From the NCBI RefSeq assembly GCF_020085105.1, contig NC_058048.1, positions 7,684,862 through 7,748,861 on the forward strand: 64,000 nucleotides of DNA, in the 5' to 3' direction. This stretch comes from Siniperca chuatsi (Eukaryota > Chordata > Actinopteri > Centrarchiformes > Sinipercidae). Both the position numbers and the translations under genes were made by a program. Shown here piece after piece: positions 1-13,876 of the stretch (the first letter of the stretch is position 1; every line of letters begins with the position of its first letter). The notes beneath the pieces are model-generated. The model was not told the DNA's origin and searched no databases. It saw only the letters and a list, made by a program, of their open reading frames with translations.

Positions 1-871
1 TATGTCATATCTTACACACTGTAGCATCTGGTTCACGTCAACCTCCGAGTTGTAATTCCCGAGTCAGAGATACAGAGAATTTCTGACAGCTATCTCCCAC
101 TTGGTGCCAAAAACTACAGAAGTGTCAAATAACCTGTGGCAATGTGGATGCAAAGCCACCATCTCTGACAGTTACAGAGCAGATAAATATCTCATATTAA
201 CACTCAGTTCATTCAGCTAATGAAAAATAAGCTATATATTGTTAGAATCTGACTTTACTTGTTAAACTTGCATTCATTGTTTTTTTAAAACAGTAAACAC
301 AACACACGCAATATTTTCATCTTAAGCTGGTAAAAGTGTTAGCAAACAGTTGGTTGTTTACTCATCCAGCAGACACGAGTAACATTAGCATTCATCTGGA
401 CTCATGTTTCTGGCCACATGACGGATATAAGTCCAGTATTTACTCTCCTTTTAGCTCTGTTTTGGTTCCTCGTGAGGTTAAAATCTAGCTTGTTAGCTGC
501 TAAATGCTCCACTATGTTCACCAGCTGGTTGCTAACGTTGTCTGCTGTTTGGCGCTGGGTAGGTTGTGTATCATGGATTCATCTGAGGTTTTTAGCTATC
601 AACAGCTGCCTGCTGAAGCTGAAAACAAGGTTAAAGAATAATGTTACAGCTACTACTGCTCCTAGCATAATACACCCTAACCTCCAACCAAACTGTCGAC
701 AGTCGAGTTGCATTGTGGGTAATGTAGATGGGAAACATTTAAGACAACATTTAAGCTAGACCTCCATTTATCTGGTACGACTACAAGGCTATGTCTACTG
801 ATATTGCGTGAATTCAGAATTAACCACCAAAATCCAGTTCACTATAAAGGGATTCTCCATGTACTGAACTT

Positions 872-1092
872 GGGGGCGACTGTGGCTTGGTCCACCAATC
901 GGAAGGTCAGCGGTTCGATCCCAGCTACCCCCAGACCACATGTTGAAGTGTCCTTGGGCAAGACACTGAACCCCAAATTGCTCATGAGGGCTGTGCCTTC
1001 GGTGTGTGAATGTGTGTGAATGATTAGTTACTTTGATGAGCAGTTCTGCCATCAGAATGTGAAGAAAGACTAGAAAGGCGCTATATAAGTGA
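872..1092 (+). mobile_element. tRNA-derived SINE
   Basis: The head is GGGGGCGACTGTGGCTTGG, followed by an intact RNA polymerase III B box GGTTCGATCCC at 912-922. The body reads tccttgggcaagacactgaa, and the tail has a ...ggcgctatataagt end. This is a repeat seen widely in percomorph fish genomes. The A box is somewhat degenerate. Confidence 0.8.
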
Positions 1093-2751
1093 TTTGAGAC
1101 ACAACATTGGCTGTATATGGAAGCACAGCTGTTAGTTCTACCCAGGGGCAGAGGGGCTAACTGTTTACGCTTAAAATACTATACTGGTGCAACTCTTACT
1201 CTTTCAGTCACTCTAAGCAAAACTAAGACTGGCCTAACTCTATAGTTTAGTTTACTATACGGTATGTTTGTGAACAGGTGAATCCAGTCACAGCCAGATG
1301 ATGTCTTGTTCATTTAAATTCTGAGTTTGATCCTCAGTCATAAAGGCAGTGAAATCAGTAAAGAGAATCAACCAGTGCTTTGAGAAAATCCAGAAAGCGG
1401 CAACACTGCAGGCGATATATAATTCATATCAGATAATAAATGAGCGTATCCGAGTGTGTTATGAAGCAAAGGGAAGCTGCTGTGTGTGTCTGTGTTTGTT
1501 AATCCAGAGAGACAGAACGTGAGGAGGAAGGGGAAGTATTAGCCAAGAGGAGAGCTATTTGTTATTTTTACTCTTCAAGAAGTGTTATATGTCATTTTAT
1601 GATTCACTGATTCTTCATGTGACTGCTGGCTGAACTCCACACAAAACATAATACATCATATGAATGGTTTTAGATCATACAGTGTATCTCAGACATTGTG
1701 GCATAAAAACTACTCTGCATCCCATGATAACTCTTAATGATGGTTGTAGGATATGATTGGCCCCATGCAAACAGATAGCAGCGTAAACAAAGTCTGACAC
1801 ACACACTCTGTCTTCTCCCATTTCTCAATGTGGTTATCTATCCGTCTTCAATTTCGTCTTTCACCCTTCACCCAACTGCCTTGTGCTTTCATATCACCGA
1901 AGTCAGATTCGTTAGAAATTCAGTTTTATTCTGAGTAAAAACACAAAAATTGGCCTGTGCTTGCAAATTCAAAATTGCTTACCAGATTCTCTTTCTTTCT
2001 TTTCCCTCTACAGCTCTAATGTCTCTTTGTCCCACCCCTCGCATGCTCCATCCATGCGTGCCATCAGAGCCTACTTCATCATGTTGAAGCACCAAGGTTG
2101 AAAGCTAATTAACGAGGCTCATACTTAATTCAACCACCTGTTTTTAGTAAATTTTAGGGCTAACAGTATGTATGACAATAATTCATACACACATTAGAAA
2201 ATAGAGTCATATGAATGTACTGTATGTTATATGAGGATGCATTTTCTATGGCAAAATGCATCATCCCCTTTCCTCACCACTCCCTCCTAATCACCCATTT
2301 CTCCCCTCCTATCTCATCTCGTCCCTCTTCCCTCCTGCAGGGTCAAGCACACGAGGGGTTGTTTGGACAGATAGAATGAGCTGTGTGTGCGCTTCTTTTG
2401 ATAGATGCGAAACAAGAACCAGACATTTCTACAGAGCATATTGAGCAACTTGGCTCGCATTTGGTACGACTGGCCTTTATTCCTCTCGCACATCTCTTCC
2501 TCTTCTTTCTTGCCTCTTTATCTCTAAGGTCCATCCCTCCAGTAAAAACACTTGTATTTATCTATATTTAGTTTTCTGTTACTATTTTGTCCTCTTAATT
2601 TCATTTATGATCTTTTATAATCACTCTCCCTCCTTAGTAAGATATGCCACTGGACTACTGACTACAGTAAATAGACTGGTTTGAGAGCTAAAGTCCACTC
2701 AACCTTTTTTCACGGTATAACCTTTCAGACAGCTAGTGCATTCTGACTTAC

Positions 2752-2754
<3 letters not shown>

Positions 2755-2792
<38 letters not shown>
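2755..2792. repeat. (GT)19 microsatellite
   Basis: Uninterrupted dinucleotide run. Confidence 0.95.
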
Positions 2793-2794
<2 letters not shown>

Positions 2795-3283
2795 AGAGAG
2801 AAAGAAAAGAAAGGGAAAATCACACTCCCCCACTGTTTCAAAATGATGTGTGCCTCCTCTAAATGCATTTAGATAGTAGAGGAAATTGCTTTTTCTCAAA
2901 GCAAGCCTATTTTCTGTGACCGCACATTGGGTAAAATTGTTTTGTAAGAATGTGCATATGTAGGTTATATTTTAATTTCCTGGTGTACATCAAGATTTGG
3001 ATTTAAGTCCTGTCCCCGTTTCCTGTTTTTCACTAGTGTTTTTGAACAGGTTTTTACTGGTTCATTCTTGTTTTGTTGTTCCTTGATTTCTTGTTGTTTT
3101 CCATAACCACTGAAGCTTCAGCTTCAGCAAATGGTATACAGATATTTACCTTAACATTTCAACAACACATGTCATCCAGCACATGCATGTACAGCAACAT
3201 GCTGGTACTGTACCACATATCATATTTATATATTATCATTTTAACATCACTGAAGAGCTGAATATTGCCGCCTTAAATGCACA

Positions 3284-3495
3284 GATTTTGCAAAATTGAA
3301 ACTAAGTTTTGAAGGCTGTTCTCATGACAAATTTGAAACTCTGAAAATGAGTTAGAGAAACACTGTAAAAATAGTGCGGCAGTTGTGAAGAAGGAAAACT
3401 TAAATACAAAATAATGTTTGCAGAGATTTGAATTTTTTTTCAGCCTATCAAAACATAATGCAATCCTTCAAAACTTAGTTTTAATCTTGCAAAAC
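3284..3495. repeat. inverted-repeat element
   Basis: The arms at 3284-3316 (centred on ttgaaactaagttttgaagg) and 3463-3495 (ccttcaaaacttagttttaa) are complementary over about 30 bases with few mismatches. The 146-base spacer is AT-rich. It is probably a fold-back MITE. Confidence 0.6.
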
Positions 3496-5415
3496 TTTTT
3501 TTTATTAGATTCCAAGCTTCAACCTTTCAAAGCATTTTTTTTCAGTTTTCGAGATATGGCATGATATTCATCTCATACAGCGACAGAACGCACAGCAAAC
3601 AGCAATGAATAATCGTGCTCCATCACGAGTGAGCAATACAAACAATAGTAAACAATAGCATGGCTAGCTAGTTTGCCGACTTCAATCAAGTGTTTCCCCA
3701 GAATTTATAGTAACTGGAGGAGGTAAAGGAGATATGACGCCATTGGCAGGCGACCAAATGAAACACGCCATTACTTTGAATAAAATTACAGATTTTTCTG
3801 GGTTTGAACATTGACATAATTCACCAAAATATATAATATAGTTCTAGTCATTTTTAGACATTTTAATGCAGAAATGTCTCTGACAGAGACCTTCATTTTT
3901 CCCTTATGGGTGTCTACCCAACTTTGATACAGTCTAAACAGTTAGAAGAACATAAGCCGAGAGAGAGCTGCTCACTACCCCATAGATGATTTACTCTCTC
4001 TCATCTGTATATCTTCTGGTGTCAAACAAGAGCACACTCAGTATAGAGTGACTTCAAAATGAACCTGGCTGAATCCTATGAAAATCACTTCTGTTAATAA
4101 TGCATGAGGAGGGGAAATTTGATGTTGCAATGTAATGTAAACGTGTAAAATATACATGATAAAACACTATTATAATCGTGGCAATAGTAGCACAGACAAA
4201 TGACAGCCCATGTTCGTGTATGCACCCATGCATATAAAGCTACATCTCCAGCCCTTTAACCTTACACACACACACACCATCTGCTGGATGAGCTGACACA
4301 GGCTGAAGGTGTACAGTTTGTTGTGACTGACAGTAGAGTGGTGCTGCATTGTCCTTGCTGATGGCCTAGAGAGTGTCCCAGTGATTCGAAAGAGGTTGGA
4401 AGGCCAGCATATGCTGGAGCAGACTGTACTGTGAAATTCAATCATTTATTCCTGCTACATGTTATATTATCTGTTACATATTCAACATATTTATATACTG
4501 CACTGTATACACTGATCCTAAGCAATACAATGTTTTCAGTATGTTTACAGTGCCATTTAATTCAAGTGATGCTTCTTTTGTTCTCATATTTAACAAACAT
4601 TTGGAAATGAATATGCATAATGTGTGTGTGGACTGTATACTGGCAGATTGAGTGTTGCCTGAGTAATCTACGTGGACTTTCACCTTCATCTCAGAGTTCA
4701 GGTCAACCCCACACAAATCTCATTAATAGTTCTCCCAGTTCTTCCTGACATTCAGCTTTTTCCTGTTGAAGAGGCAGCTGACTCATCTGTCCATCTGTCT
4801 GCCTATCCAATCTTACTTCCAGTGGCCTAAACGGCAAGAATTATTGATGGCGCTTTGGCTTATAGCTACATCCAAAGTCAGATGACTAACTGCTGATGCC
4901 GACAGACTAACTGTGAAATTACAGCGAGAGAACGTGACAGCTACTGTCCATATGATTTGAAATTTTCAGGAGAAAACATTTCGTTCAGGAAACAAACACA
5001 AGTTTCAGACGCTTCATTTCCTGCATTCTGGTGAATTTTTATTTGTGCTTTTTATGTATCAATTTCAAAGTCCTCTCTGCTACTCAAAACACGAATGTAA
5101 AGGAAATAAAGAGTCAATAAGAGTAAAGCACAGTTGCATAAATTAAAACATCAGATCATAGACATGGGCAAAATGTTTGGTCTGTCAAAATGAACCATTT
5201 GGTATATTTGGAAGAAGTAAAAACCCATTGATAAACTCGGAAATAGCAAATGACCGCAGAGACCACTATGGTGGATGAGTGAACAATATATTTATTTGTA
5301 TACACATACACACTCGCGCGCACAGAGTGGACAGGTCTTCTGCTTACATCCTCAGAGAACTGTCAATTTGTGTACCTGGGTATCACGGAGTAGCTATCAC
5401 ATGATGACTTTAAAA

Positions 5416-5926
5416 CATAGACTGTATATAAAGATGGACGGCACATCTCCACTTCCTCCCACTGTACAATGAAGCCAAAATATCCCAGATACAGGAGCTG
5501 CCATCTTGCGCTGGTGACATCATTTGGAGCCAGAGTCTGCGCAGTAGTGATCGGGGTTTGAGCCGCGGTATAGAGGTCCCGCCCATACACCCGGCAGACT
5601 CAATCACGAGCCGGCTTCAGCTGTCAATCATGACGTGAAACCCCCTTTTTATTGCATCAAATAACTAATTAGAACCAAACTTATCAGAAAAATTAACACT
5701 TGAACATACATCAGCGTGATAAGAACTACTTAAATTGACAGAAACCATCTCTGGGAAAAATGTATTTGACGTGTACTTTAATTTTTTAGTTTGGCTCATG
5801 TCCCAGTCACTAACAGGGGGCGGGGTTTATGACCTATACTGCTGCCAGCCACCAGGGGGCGATTAAGATGTTTTGGCTTCACTTTTGGGATGCTGTCATG
5901 TCAGCCATCTTTATATACAGTCTATG
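5416..5926. mobile_element. 511-bp MITE with perfect 22-bp terminal inverted repeats
   Basis: The left end at 5416-5437 (CATAGACTGTATATAAAGATGG) is the exact reverse complement of the right end at 5905-5926. There is no coding capacity. The interior contains GC-rich promoter-like stretches at 5530-5590 and 5810-5860. No clear target-site duplication was seen. Confidence 0.85.
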
Positions 5927-6607
5927 CTGTAAACACAGTACGATCAAATAACAACAGTACACACATTAGCCAACAACAACTTACCATATCCACCTCTGGA
6001 GAAGTGTGGGGTATCATGAATTGAGCAATTCCACTCTGTGTCCTCTGCCCTAGCGCTGCTCCGACATCCCACTGACAGGACTGACTCACTCGTGGTCCTG
6101 CTGCCAGTCAGACCTGTATCTGGACTGCTTCTTTTTTTTCATGAGTGTACTTGAGCTGGAGGCATTCACCGTCTTTTTTTAAAAAACTGAACGTCCGAGT
6201 CTCTGTAACCAGGGCAACGATGATGCTGAGTGACAAACATCTGTCATTCTAGGTGTCATTTTCTTCCACAAATTCTTATTTAATACTTCTCCGCTATATC
6301 TTGTGAAACTCTTTTGATTTTATTATTTCTCATTCCAAGCGTGTGAAAGCATAGTGTATGAATTAGAGTAGGGTGTGCACAAAAACACAGCACAAATCGC
6401 ATCTCTTGTTGATTCAGTGAGGGACAGTGCATTTTATTTTTCAATACGTGACGATCCTGTATTATACGGGATGGGTGGAAACCCTAGGTGACACATCAGA
6501 CATCACTGCTCTGAATTTGATGCATTTTGGTTCTGTGCTCTGATGTTAAAAACCTCACCCTGAAGGACCCAGGTTTAAAAATACCGGAATTACCCTTTAA
6601 GTAAAGG

Positions 6608-6630
6608 CTTTCTTTCTTTCTTTCTTTCTC
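6608..6630. repeat. (TTTC)n microsatellite
   Basis: Five to six tetranucleotide units. Confidence 0.85.
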
Positions 6631-9600
6631 CCCTTGTTTCCTGTCAGCTCTCTACTGTGTCCTATCTAATGAAGCCAACAAATGCCACACAAAAAACCTT
6701 ACCCTGATTGGTCTGATGCAAGGTTGTAACTAAAAAGTCCAGTGGTGAGGGATTACCCTTCAGGATTTTGTCTCTTTGTTCTTTCTCTGGTTTGTAATGT
6801 ATTAAACTGCACTGTGTGAGTAACGTCACGAGAGCAACTTTCTTGGCACGGTCCGTAGCACCAGCTTCCAAGATATTTTTGCCCGTGCCACATCCCTCAG
6901 CTTACCCTAAACAAAGTGGCAGGGGCTCGAGATGCTGTTAAAGTGACGGATTGGAGTTTTAAAGCCTCTGTAATGATCTCTATGGTGAGGATTATATAAG
7001 GAGAGTGTGTCATGTAGATAGATGGTGGATCTCTCTGGTTTGTGTATGTGTGGAGGAGGATAAATTCAAAGGGGACAGGAATGAGTGCATGCACGTGTAG
7101 TTGTGTACAGATATATATGTCTGTGTGCACACTTGTATATGTGTGCTTGTCAGTGTAAGTCACCCTGCCGCTGTCTCTCTGAAAGCACTTAGCAGACAAA
7201 GTCCAGCAGCCCTGCAAAGAGCTTCAGTCTAATGTCCACTGTCCCTCTGTTCCTGGGCATTAAGGAAACACTGGGGCCTCATTTATAAAACATGCTCTCT
7301 GACTTTATCCTGGATTTCATCGTGCAATCATTTCAATAACTGAGATGGCAAAAAAATAAGATATCAAGATTAATTATTGCAGACATGCAGTACTGTACCT
7401 TGGGTAAGGCTGGAATTTGTTTTTAGCTTGTGATAGGTGACTAAATTTAAAAGAAAACATAGCAAAACAAGATTACAGCATGTGAGCTCTTTGGAAATAC
7501 TGCTTTTGTAGTACAAAGGCACTGCAAAAGTCTAAAAAAAAGGAGCCTTTTCTTAATTTGGCAATCATAGCTGTAATTTAAGTTAGCTCTGTGCTTTAAA
7601 TCGCTGTCACATTAAGAAGTTTTTTAATTAAATCATAACCTTGGGATGGGTTTAGATTTAAGCATGAACTGGAACATTTTATCAATGAGGCGTATTGTGT
7701 ATAGCCCACAACAGGGGAGAGATGGTATGATGTAAGCCTCCCTCTCAGAGATGGTCAGTAATTCATTGACACAGTTTTTAAAATGGAGTAGTTCAAGGAC
7801 ATAATCAGGATTACACAGAAACCACTTTTTTTCAGTTATATCCATAGTTTTAAATCAGTATAATGTAAATTCTCTAGTAAAGGTCAGACAAGGCTCATAA
7901 ATCACAGGAATTTATTCATATTCACAACTTAAACAGTATGTGCTTTAAGTGCCTGCTGGAGACATTTAGAGGCAGGCTGCTTTAAAGGGCATGTCAGGTT
8001 GAATATGCCATATTTGTGCAATGCATCACAACCTGCCATTTGAAGCCTATATAACACCATGAAGGTCACATAAGATGATTTAATAAGATAAGCAAGCAAA
8101 ATGCCTGCTTTCATATGGAATCTAAATGTTGTGATACATCTAATTCCATATACAAATTAAAAATTCAAACCAATAAACATGAATGAAAATATCAAATATT
8201 ACAGTCACGAGGCTTCCATGTGACAACAGAAGGTACAACATCTCTGGTGGTTTATACACTGTTTAAAAAGTGTCATGGGTCCTGGCACGCTGTTCTGTTT
8301 ACATTTAGGTTCCTGCTCCATGATAAACACAAACTTCCTTTCGTTTATTCTTTGGCCTCCAAAAATTTTTTGCTATCACATCTTTGGTAACAAAATATAA
8401 CTGTCTCACATGTTCTCCTGTGCATGACATAAGTCAAAGTCCAAGCTGTCACATATACACACACAGTTGTTGCTAGTTAGCTTACAGCTAACGTCTTTCC
8501 AGTCGGTCTGAACAAACCTTTAGGCTGAGGCACTTCCAGCTTTTCATTCTTTTTAGTAGCCTACATGGAAATAATTTGCTGCATTATCCTGCTAATCCTG
8601 ATCAGAGGTCTAATTAGCCTGAATAACTGAAAACGCCTCAAAGGTGAACCAGCTCACAGACTAAAACCTAATTCTGTGGCCATCTGCTAATTTTGTCCAA
8701 TAGGCAACTGCAACTGTCACTGAATGCTAGCGCTGAATGAATTATCAGGCAACATAAGCAGCAGTTATCTTCTGAGAAAAGTTATTATAGATAACATGGA
8801 GGGCAGACAATTGCTCGTGTAAGGGTGAAAAATAGTTAGTATTCATCAAATTAGCATTAAATTAGGATTTAATTATCCTAAATAATGGAGTTAAGCTGAG
8901 GCATCCATGTTAGTTTACTTTTCGGACTATTAATTAATGTTTAGTCTGATATATCGTAGCTTAGTACAAATACAAGATGAGGCATGAGTATTTAGCCTAT
9001 CAAGTTGTTATGGCTAATGTGTTAGCAAACACCTGCATTCCTACACATGTGGCAACAACAACGTGGGGAGTCCGCTTTTTGGTCACCTGTTGAATGTAAG
9101 TACAATATTTACTTGAGTACTAAGCTAATACTGGTTTAGTTTGTCAACTCCTGAGAATAAATGTCTGCTTTTGCATGCTAACTTTGCCGTGGTTGCTAAC
9201 AGGCTATCTTCTCATAGACTGTTTAGCTTATTTGAGCTCATTTGTTGGCAGTAGCCGTCCAAAGTGGTTTTGTTTTAAGAGTGCAACTAATGATAGAGCT
9301 AAAGCGGTTATTGGTTCTTAGTATCGCCCCAACACACCACAAAGTCATTTAATTCAATGTTAACATTGACAACAAAAAAATATGTTAGCTCAGCTGTGTT
9401 TGCTGCTGTTCTTTTTTGTACAGCAAACCACTAGCTAGCTGAGAGATGCCCAGTTCACAGACTTTGAAGCCTCAGCTAACATCATGAATCACTGTTGGTG
9501 AGTAACTAGTAATGATCTTTATTTATAAAGCACCTTTCAAAAACTCTTCCAAACTCTTCCTATCAGAAGTGTTACTTCAGAAGGCTTTTCTTCCTTTAAC

Positions 9601-9873
9601 AACACAAAATATTTATAAGAAGAGATACTGTAACATTTCCAACAGTAATACTGTATGTATATGGTACTGTTTACTATTAGCTGTGTGACGTGTGAGGTTT
9701 ATGTCAGTTTCACCCTTAGTATGTGATGTGTGTGATCTCACGTAATAGCTATATGTTGTATAAATTGCGTGTGTGAGTATGAAGTGACAGGGACTGTGGC
9801 TCAGTGGGGCTTGAGGAGCTAGTCAGACATCGCCTGGACACCGTGTCATGCCACTGAGGGCCTGCCAACTGAC

Positions 9874-9878
<5 letters not shown>

Positions 9879-9907
<29 letters not shown>
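9879..9907. repeat. (GT)n microsatellite
   Basis: About 14 units. Confidence 0.95.
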
Positions 9908-9910
<3 letters not shown>

Positions 9911-9984
9911 AGAGAGAGTATGAACCCTTCATGTGAGGTTCCACGATGCTCCTGCCAATCCTCTATTTTGTGCTTGTGTGTGTA

Positions 9985-10290
9985 TGTGTGTGTTTCATGT
10001 TCTTATATTCCTGTCGGGACTTAAACATGAATGCACACCTGCACACTGAATGCACACTGCCCACAAAAATTGAGGTCCCCATGGGGAGAGACTGCTTTTT
10101 GAGGGTTAGGACTTAGTTTTAGGGTACTGGTTACAATTAGGTTAAGTTTATGGTTAGGGTAAGGGTTAAGGTTAGGCATTTAGTTGTGATGGTTAAGGTT
10201 AGGGTAAGGTGCTAGGGAAAGCATCATGTCAATGACTGTCCCCCACAGAGATAGTGAAACAAACATGTGTGTGTGTGTGTGCACGTGCTG
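9985..10290. repeat. fish repeat with degenerate telomere-like core
   Basis: 'ttcctgtcgggacttaaac' is followed by variants of GGTTAG and GGTTAAG at 10100-10216 and ends in a short (GT)n run. The core is degenerate and forms no uniform TTAGGG array. Confidence 0.55.
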
Positions 10291-10439
10291 GTAATGCCTG
10301 TGTTTTTGTGCTGGCGGTCAAGGAGGGCGCCTGGGAGGACTGGTGTTTGATTGGCGCGTGCTGCCGCGATCTGCTCCTTCCTCTTAGCGTACGCATCACT
10401 TCCTCTCACCCTGCCCAGAGCTACTGCCTTGCCGTCTCA

Positions 10440-11560
10440 CAATCACTCTGACACGATTTCATCTCTTCTCCTTATTTTTTCTTTGTCTTTGTCTTTGTCT
10501 TCTTGTGACTTACTGTCCTTCTTACTTTGTCTTTTCGATGTCTTACTATTCAGTCTTTGTTTAAGTGCCTCCTGCATCTCTGCTCCCATTTCACTCTTTA
10601 TTTTCTTTTTACTTTTTCCACTTAGCCTTGTTTTTCTATCTTTCTTTCCATTTTAGTTCCACTATCATAGTGCTCCTTTCCCCCCTAGTCTTTGTCCATT
10701 TGTCTCTCTCTGCTCTCACTCTTAACTCTCAAAAGGCCACTTTTGTTTTAACAACTTGACAGCCAGTTCATCATCGTCAATGAAGCATTTCTTCGCCTCT
10801 TGCTCCCTGTTTCTCTCCCCTTCAACCCCTTGAATTTCTCCCTCTCCCTCCCTAACCTCTTTCTCTTTCCATATCTGCTCTGTATTAAAACCTAAAGCAA
10901 CCCCCTTCCTCCTCCTCCCTCTTTTCTTCACCCTCTTCCTCTCCTCCTCCTCAGCTGCTCTCCCTGAAGACAGAGCAGATGCAGCCAGGCAGAACAGCCA
11001 GCATGTTCCCATGTTCTCTTACTCCAGCTCTACGGCTGCAGCAGCCCTCTTAAACCTCTCAATTTCTCTCTCTGTCACCCCCTTTTTCACACTCATACCT
11101 CATTTTCCTCAGCACACATGTTTTTTTGCATCCTCATTGTCTTTCTTACTTTTTAATTTCTCTTGTCTTCTAAATTTCCATCATCTTCTCTCTCCTTTTC
11201 CTTCCTTCCGTCCTTGCACTGGTCTTCTCCTCTGCCTCGTTTCTCTTGCCTCCAGGCTTTATCCTTGGTCTTTGCATGTCCTCTATCCCCTTTCCCTGCT
11301 AAACATTGCTCGAGACCATTCCTGTTTCTTTCTTCCTCAAGCCCTCTTCTCTAACCTCATTTCCCCCTGTGTTTCTACCATTAACAATATGGCTTCTCGG
11401 CTTCCACCCTCTTTCTCCCCGTCTTTGCTTCCTTTCTGCTCAGCATCGAACCAACTCCACCAATCCTCCTCTTTGCTCTACTCAGTTTTTATTTACTCCT
11501 TGATTCTCATCATCTCCTCTTCCTCCTCTTTTCTTGTGCAGTTTTTATCAGTGTCAAAAT
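10440..11560. repeat. 1.1-kb pyrimidine-rich tract
   Basis: The plus strand is dominated by C and T (tctttgtctttgtctttgtc, many tcctcctcc and ctctctc runs) with few purine runs. Open frames here translate to Ser/Leu/Phe/Pro-rich low-complexity strings and are not genes. Confidence 0.8.
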
Positions 11561-11704
11561 TGGGTTCATGATTATGCTAATGACTTCCTTGCCTCTTTAC
11601 TTTGCCCACAGCCCTGTCGCATCATGTACAGCAGCATTTTGAGGGGCAGTGGCTGAGTAAAAAATCTCGTGGTGTGTATCTGCATAGCCAAGTGGTTTAA
11701 GATC

Positions 11705-11895
11705 TTGTCAGTTTGCTGAGTAAAAATGTAAAAGATGTGGTTATAGTTATATATTTTATATTTATGATTCTTGACCTGCAGTGCTTGCTTTATCTTTCTT
11801 TATATTTCTGTTTATTGCTTTGCACCAAAATACCAAAACAACTTCATTGTATGTGTAAATCTACTTGGCAATAAAGCTGATTCTGATTCTGATCC
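11705..11895 (+). repeat. retroposon-like 3' tail
   Basis: It contains ttgctttgcaccaaaatacc and ttggcaataaagctgattct and ends in a short (gattct)n run. This resembles the 3' end of a fish non-LTR element; no coding part is nearby. Confidence 0.45.
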
Positions 11896-12183
11896 CCTCT
11901 CATTGTTCTGTCTGTCGAGACACTGGTTTGAGCTCAGAATTGGCTGGTGTGCATAGATTACCTCATCCACAAATTCATTTTAGTCAAAAATGTTGTTGTT
12001 ACAAATGCTTTTGTGATGAGTTCTAACAGGTACAAAACGCTGACCACATAATCAAACACAAATATAGCTGCGTTCAATGCGCTCTACAGTAATTAAGTGA
12101 TATGTGGAACCAATTAAGAAACAGCCACAGATAGTTTCAGACAAACACACAAACCAGTTATAACTGCTGAGTAAATCACCTAC

Positions 12184-12613
12184 TTAAAGTCCCCCTCCAC
12201 TTTAAATCGTGGTTCGCTTATAGTTTTTTCACATGGATGTTTGAGCTTCTCTGTGCAGAGTTTGACATTAGAAGGTTGTTTTCACATTCAACTGGGAAAG
12301 GGGAAAGTTTCTTTGTGCTCACCTTAAATCTCAGCTTAACGTGTGTTCGCAACAGCTTAATTTGTGACATCACAGCTAGTTTGGTGTGATGTGAAAACTT
12401 CAGTGCACATACACTTGAAATGGACTTTACAGTGAAGCTGGATACATCTTGTGTCCAGCAGTTCAACTTTTTAAATGAACCATACAGTATATTCATGGAT
12501 TTTTGATTTTTCAATGAGGAAGAAGACGTACATGTACCTTTAAAAATCTTTTTACTAGGTAATCGAACGTTGTATTTTTATACGTGTTTAAAAAGTCTGG
12601 AGTTGATCTTTAA
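12184..12613. repeat. possible MITE with imperfect terminal inverted repeats
   Basis: TTAAAGTCCCCCTCCA at 12184-12199 and TGGAGTTGATCTTTAA at 12598-12613 pair at about 12 of 16 positions. There is no coding capacity. Confidence 0.4.
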
Positions 12614-13351
12614 TAATAAAGAACAACTGACAAATGACAAAACATTTTGCTCCAAGGTCTACACTAATTACTAGCATTCAACCGCATCTCATGGTTTTCA
12701 TCAGCGGGTGGAGTTTGCTCAGTTGTCATGACAGTTTATGCTCAACTGACAACATTTTCATTCACACACAACTCAGTCACTGATGGAAAGGAACACTGAT
12801 AGTGAAGACAAATATTTCATTACATAATTATTGTCAAGCAACAACAGCAGCAACTGCTTCATGAATTAACTTGTTAACCCTCAACAGAAGCTTGTTAAGA
12901 CATAATAAAAAAATATACTTATGCAACAGTACTGTAGATCTGACTACAATCCTATACAGGTTAAGAGTTCACAGTGATTATCCACACATGGTGAGATTTT
13001 AGCATTCACGCTGCTCTAAGCTTATAGAAATTCTCAAGAAAGTAAATCAAGAAGTCTTTGTGTGGATGAGGTGCAGACCCCCTGAACCATGAACTAAGGT
13101 CCTGCTTCTATTATCATGAGGCTGTGTTGATGAATGAGGAGGCTGCATGCAGAGGCACACAGGGTGATTTAACCGCTGCCTGGTGTATCGATCCCTATGG
13201 GACAAAGGCGGTTTTTGGTAGGTAAGGATGATGAGTAATGATGGTGATGATGAAGGCTGCTGCAGTAATGATAATGCTATAGATGATGCAGCCAGGGTGA
13301 TCGATGGCTTCGATAATGATTTTGTGAGGAGAAATTATTCCTTTGTCCTTC

Positions 13352-13353
<2 letters not shown>

Positions 13354-13382
<29 letters not shown>
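13354..13382. repeat. (GT)n microsatellite
   Basis: About 14 units, flanked by degenerate (GAT)n-rich sequence at 13220-13320 and 13435-13462. Confidence 0.95.
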
Positions 13383-13384
<2 letters not shown>

Positions 13385-13838
13385 TTGCATGTCATGAAAA
13401 GTGAAGGTGCTGGAAATGTTAAAGGATAAGAGGGCAATGATGATGAGGAGGATGATGATGGTAAATATGAATCCTGTGTGTGTGTATGTGTATGTGTGTT
13501 TCAGGAAGTGACGCTGAGCAGCGAGCCATCTGTCGGCAGATTAATCCTGGCTGTGCTTAGAGATATTACCGGCTGGCTTATCACCGTGGCAACAAGCCTT
13601 CAATCCCAGTCCAGCGCTGCCACCATGTGACCTTGCTGAGGAAGGTGGGTGGGGGTTGGACACACACATGCACGTGGGCACACACACATACACACAACAT
13701 GCACACACCAAAACACACAGAGGTTTGATAATATGATGCATACATGCATATAAAGTATTTTGTTAGCACACACACACTGCATGCACATAAACTGTTTATT
13801 CAATGAGAGGGTTTAAGAGAAAATATGACTGTGCACTC

Positions 13839-13843
<5 letters not shown>

Positions 13844-13875
<32 letters not shown>
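13844..13875. repeat. (CA)16 microsatellite
   Basis: Uninterrupted run. Confidence 0.95.

Positions 13876-13876
<1 letters not shown>

Noticed and set aside
900-1000. tRNA gene at the B box GGTTCGATCCC
   Set aside because: The flanks match a SINE body and tail, not a cloverleaf.
11011-11571. 186-residue open frame rich in Ser, Leu and Phe
   Set aside because: It is a product of the CT-rich tract; low complexity, no domain, no splice context.
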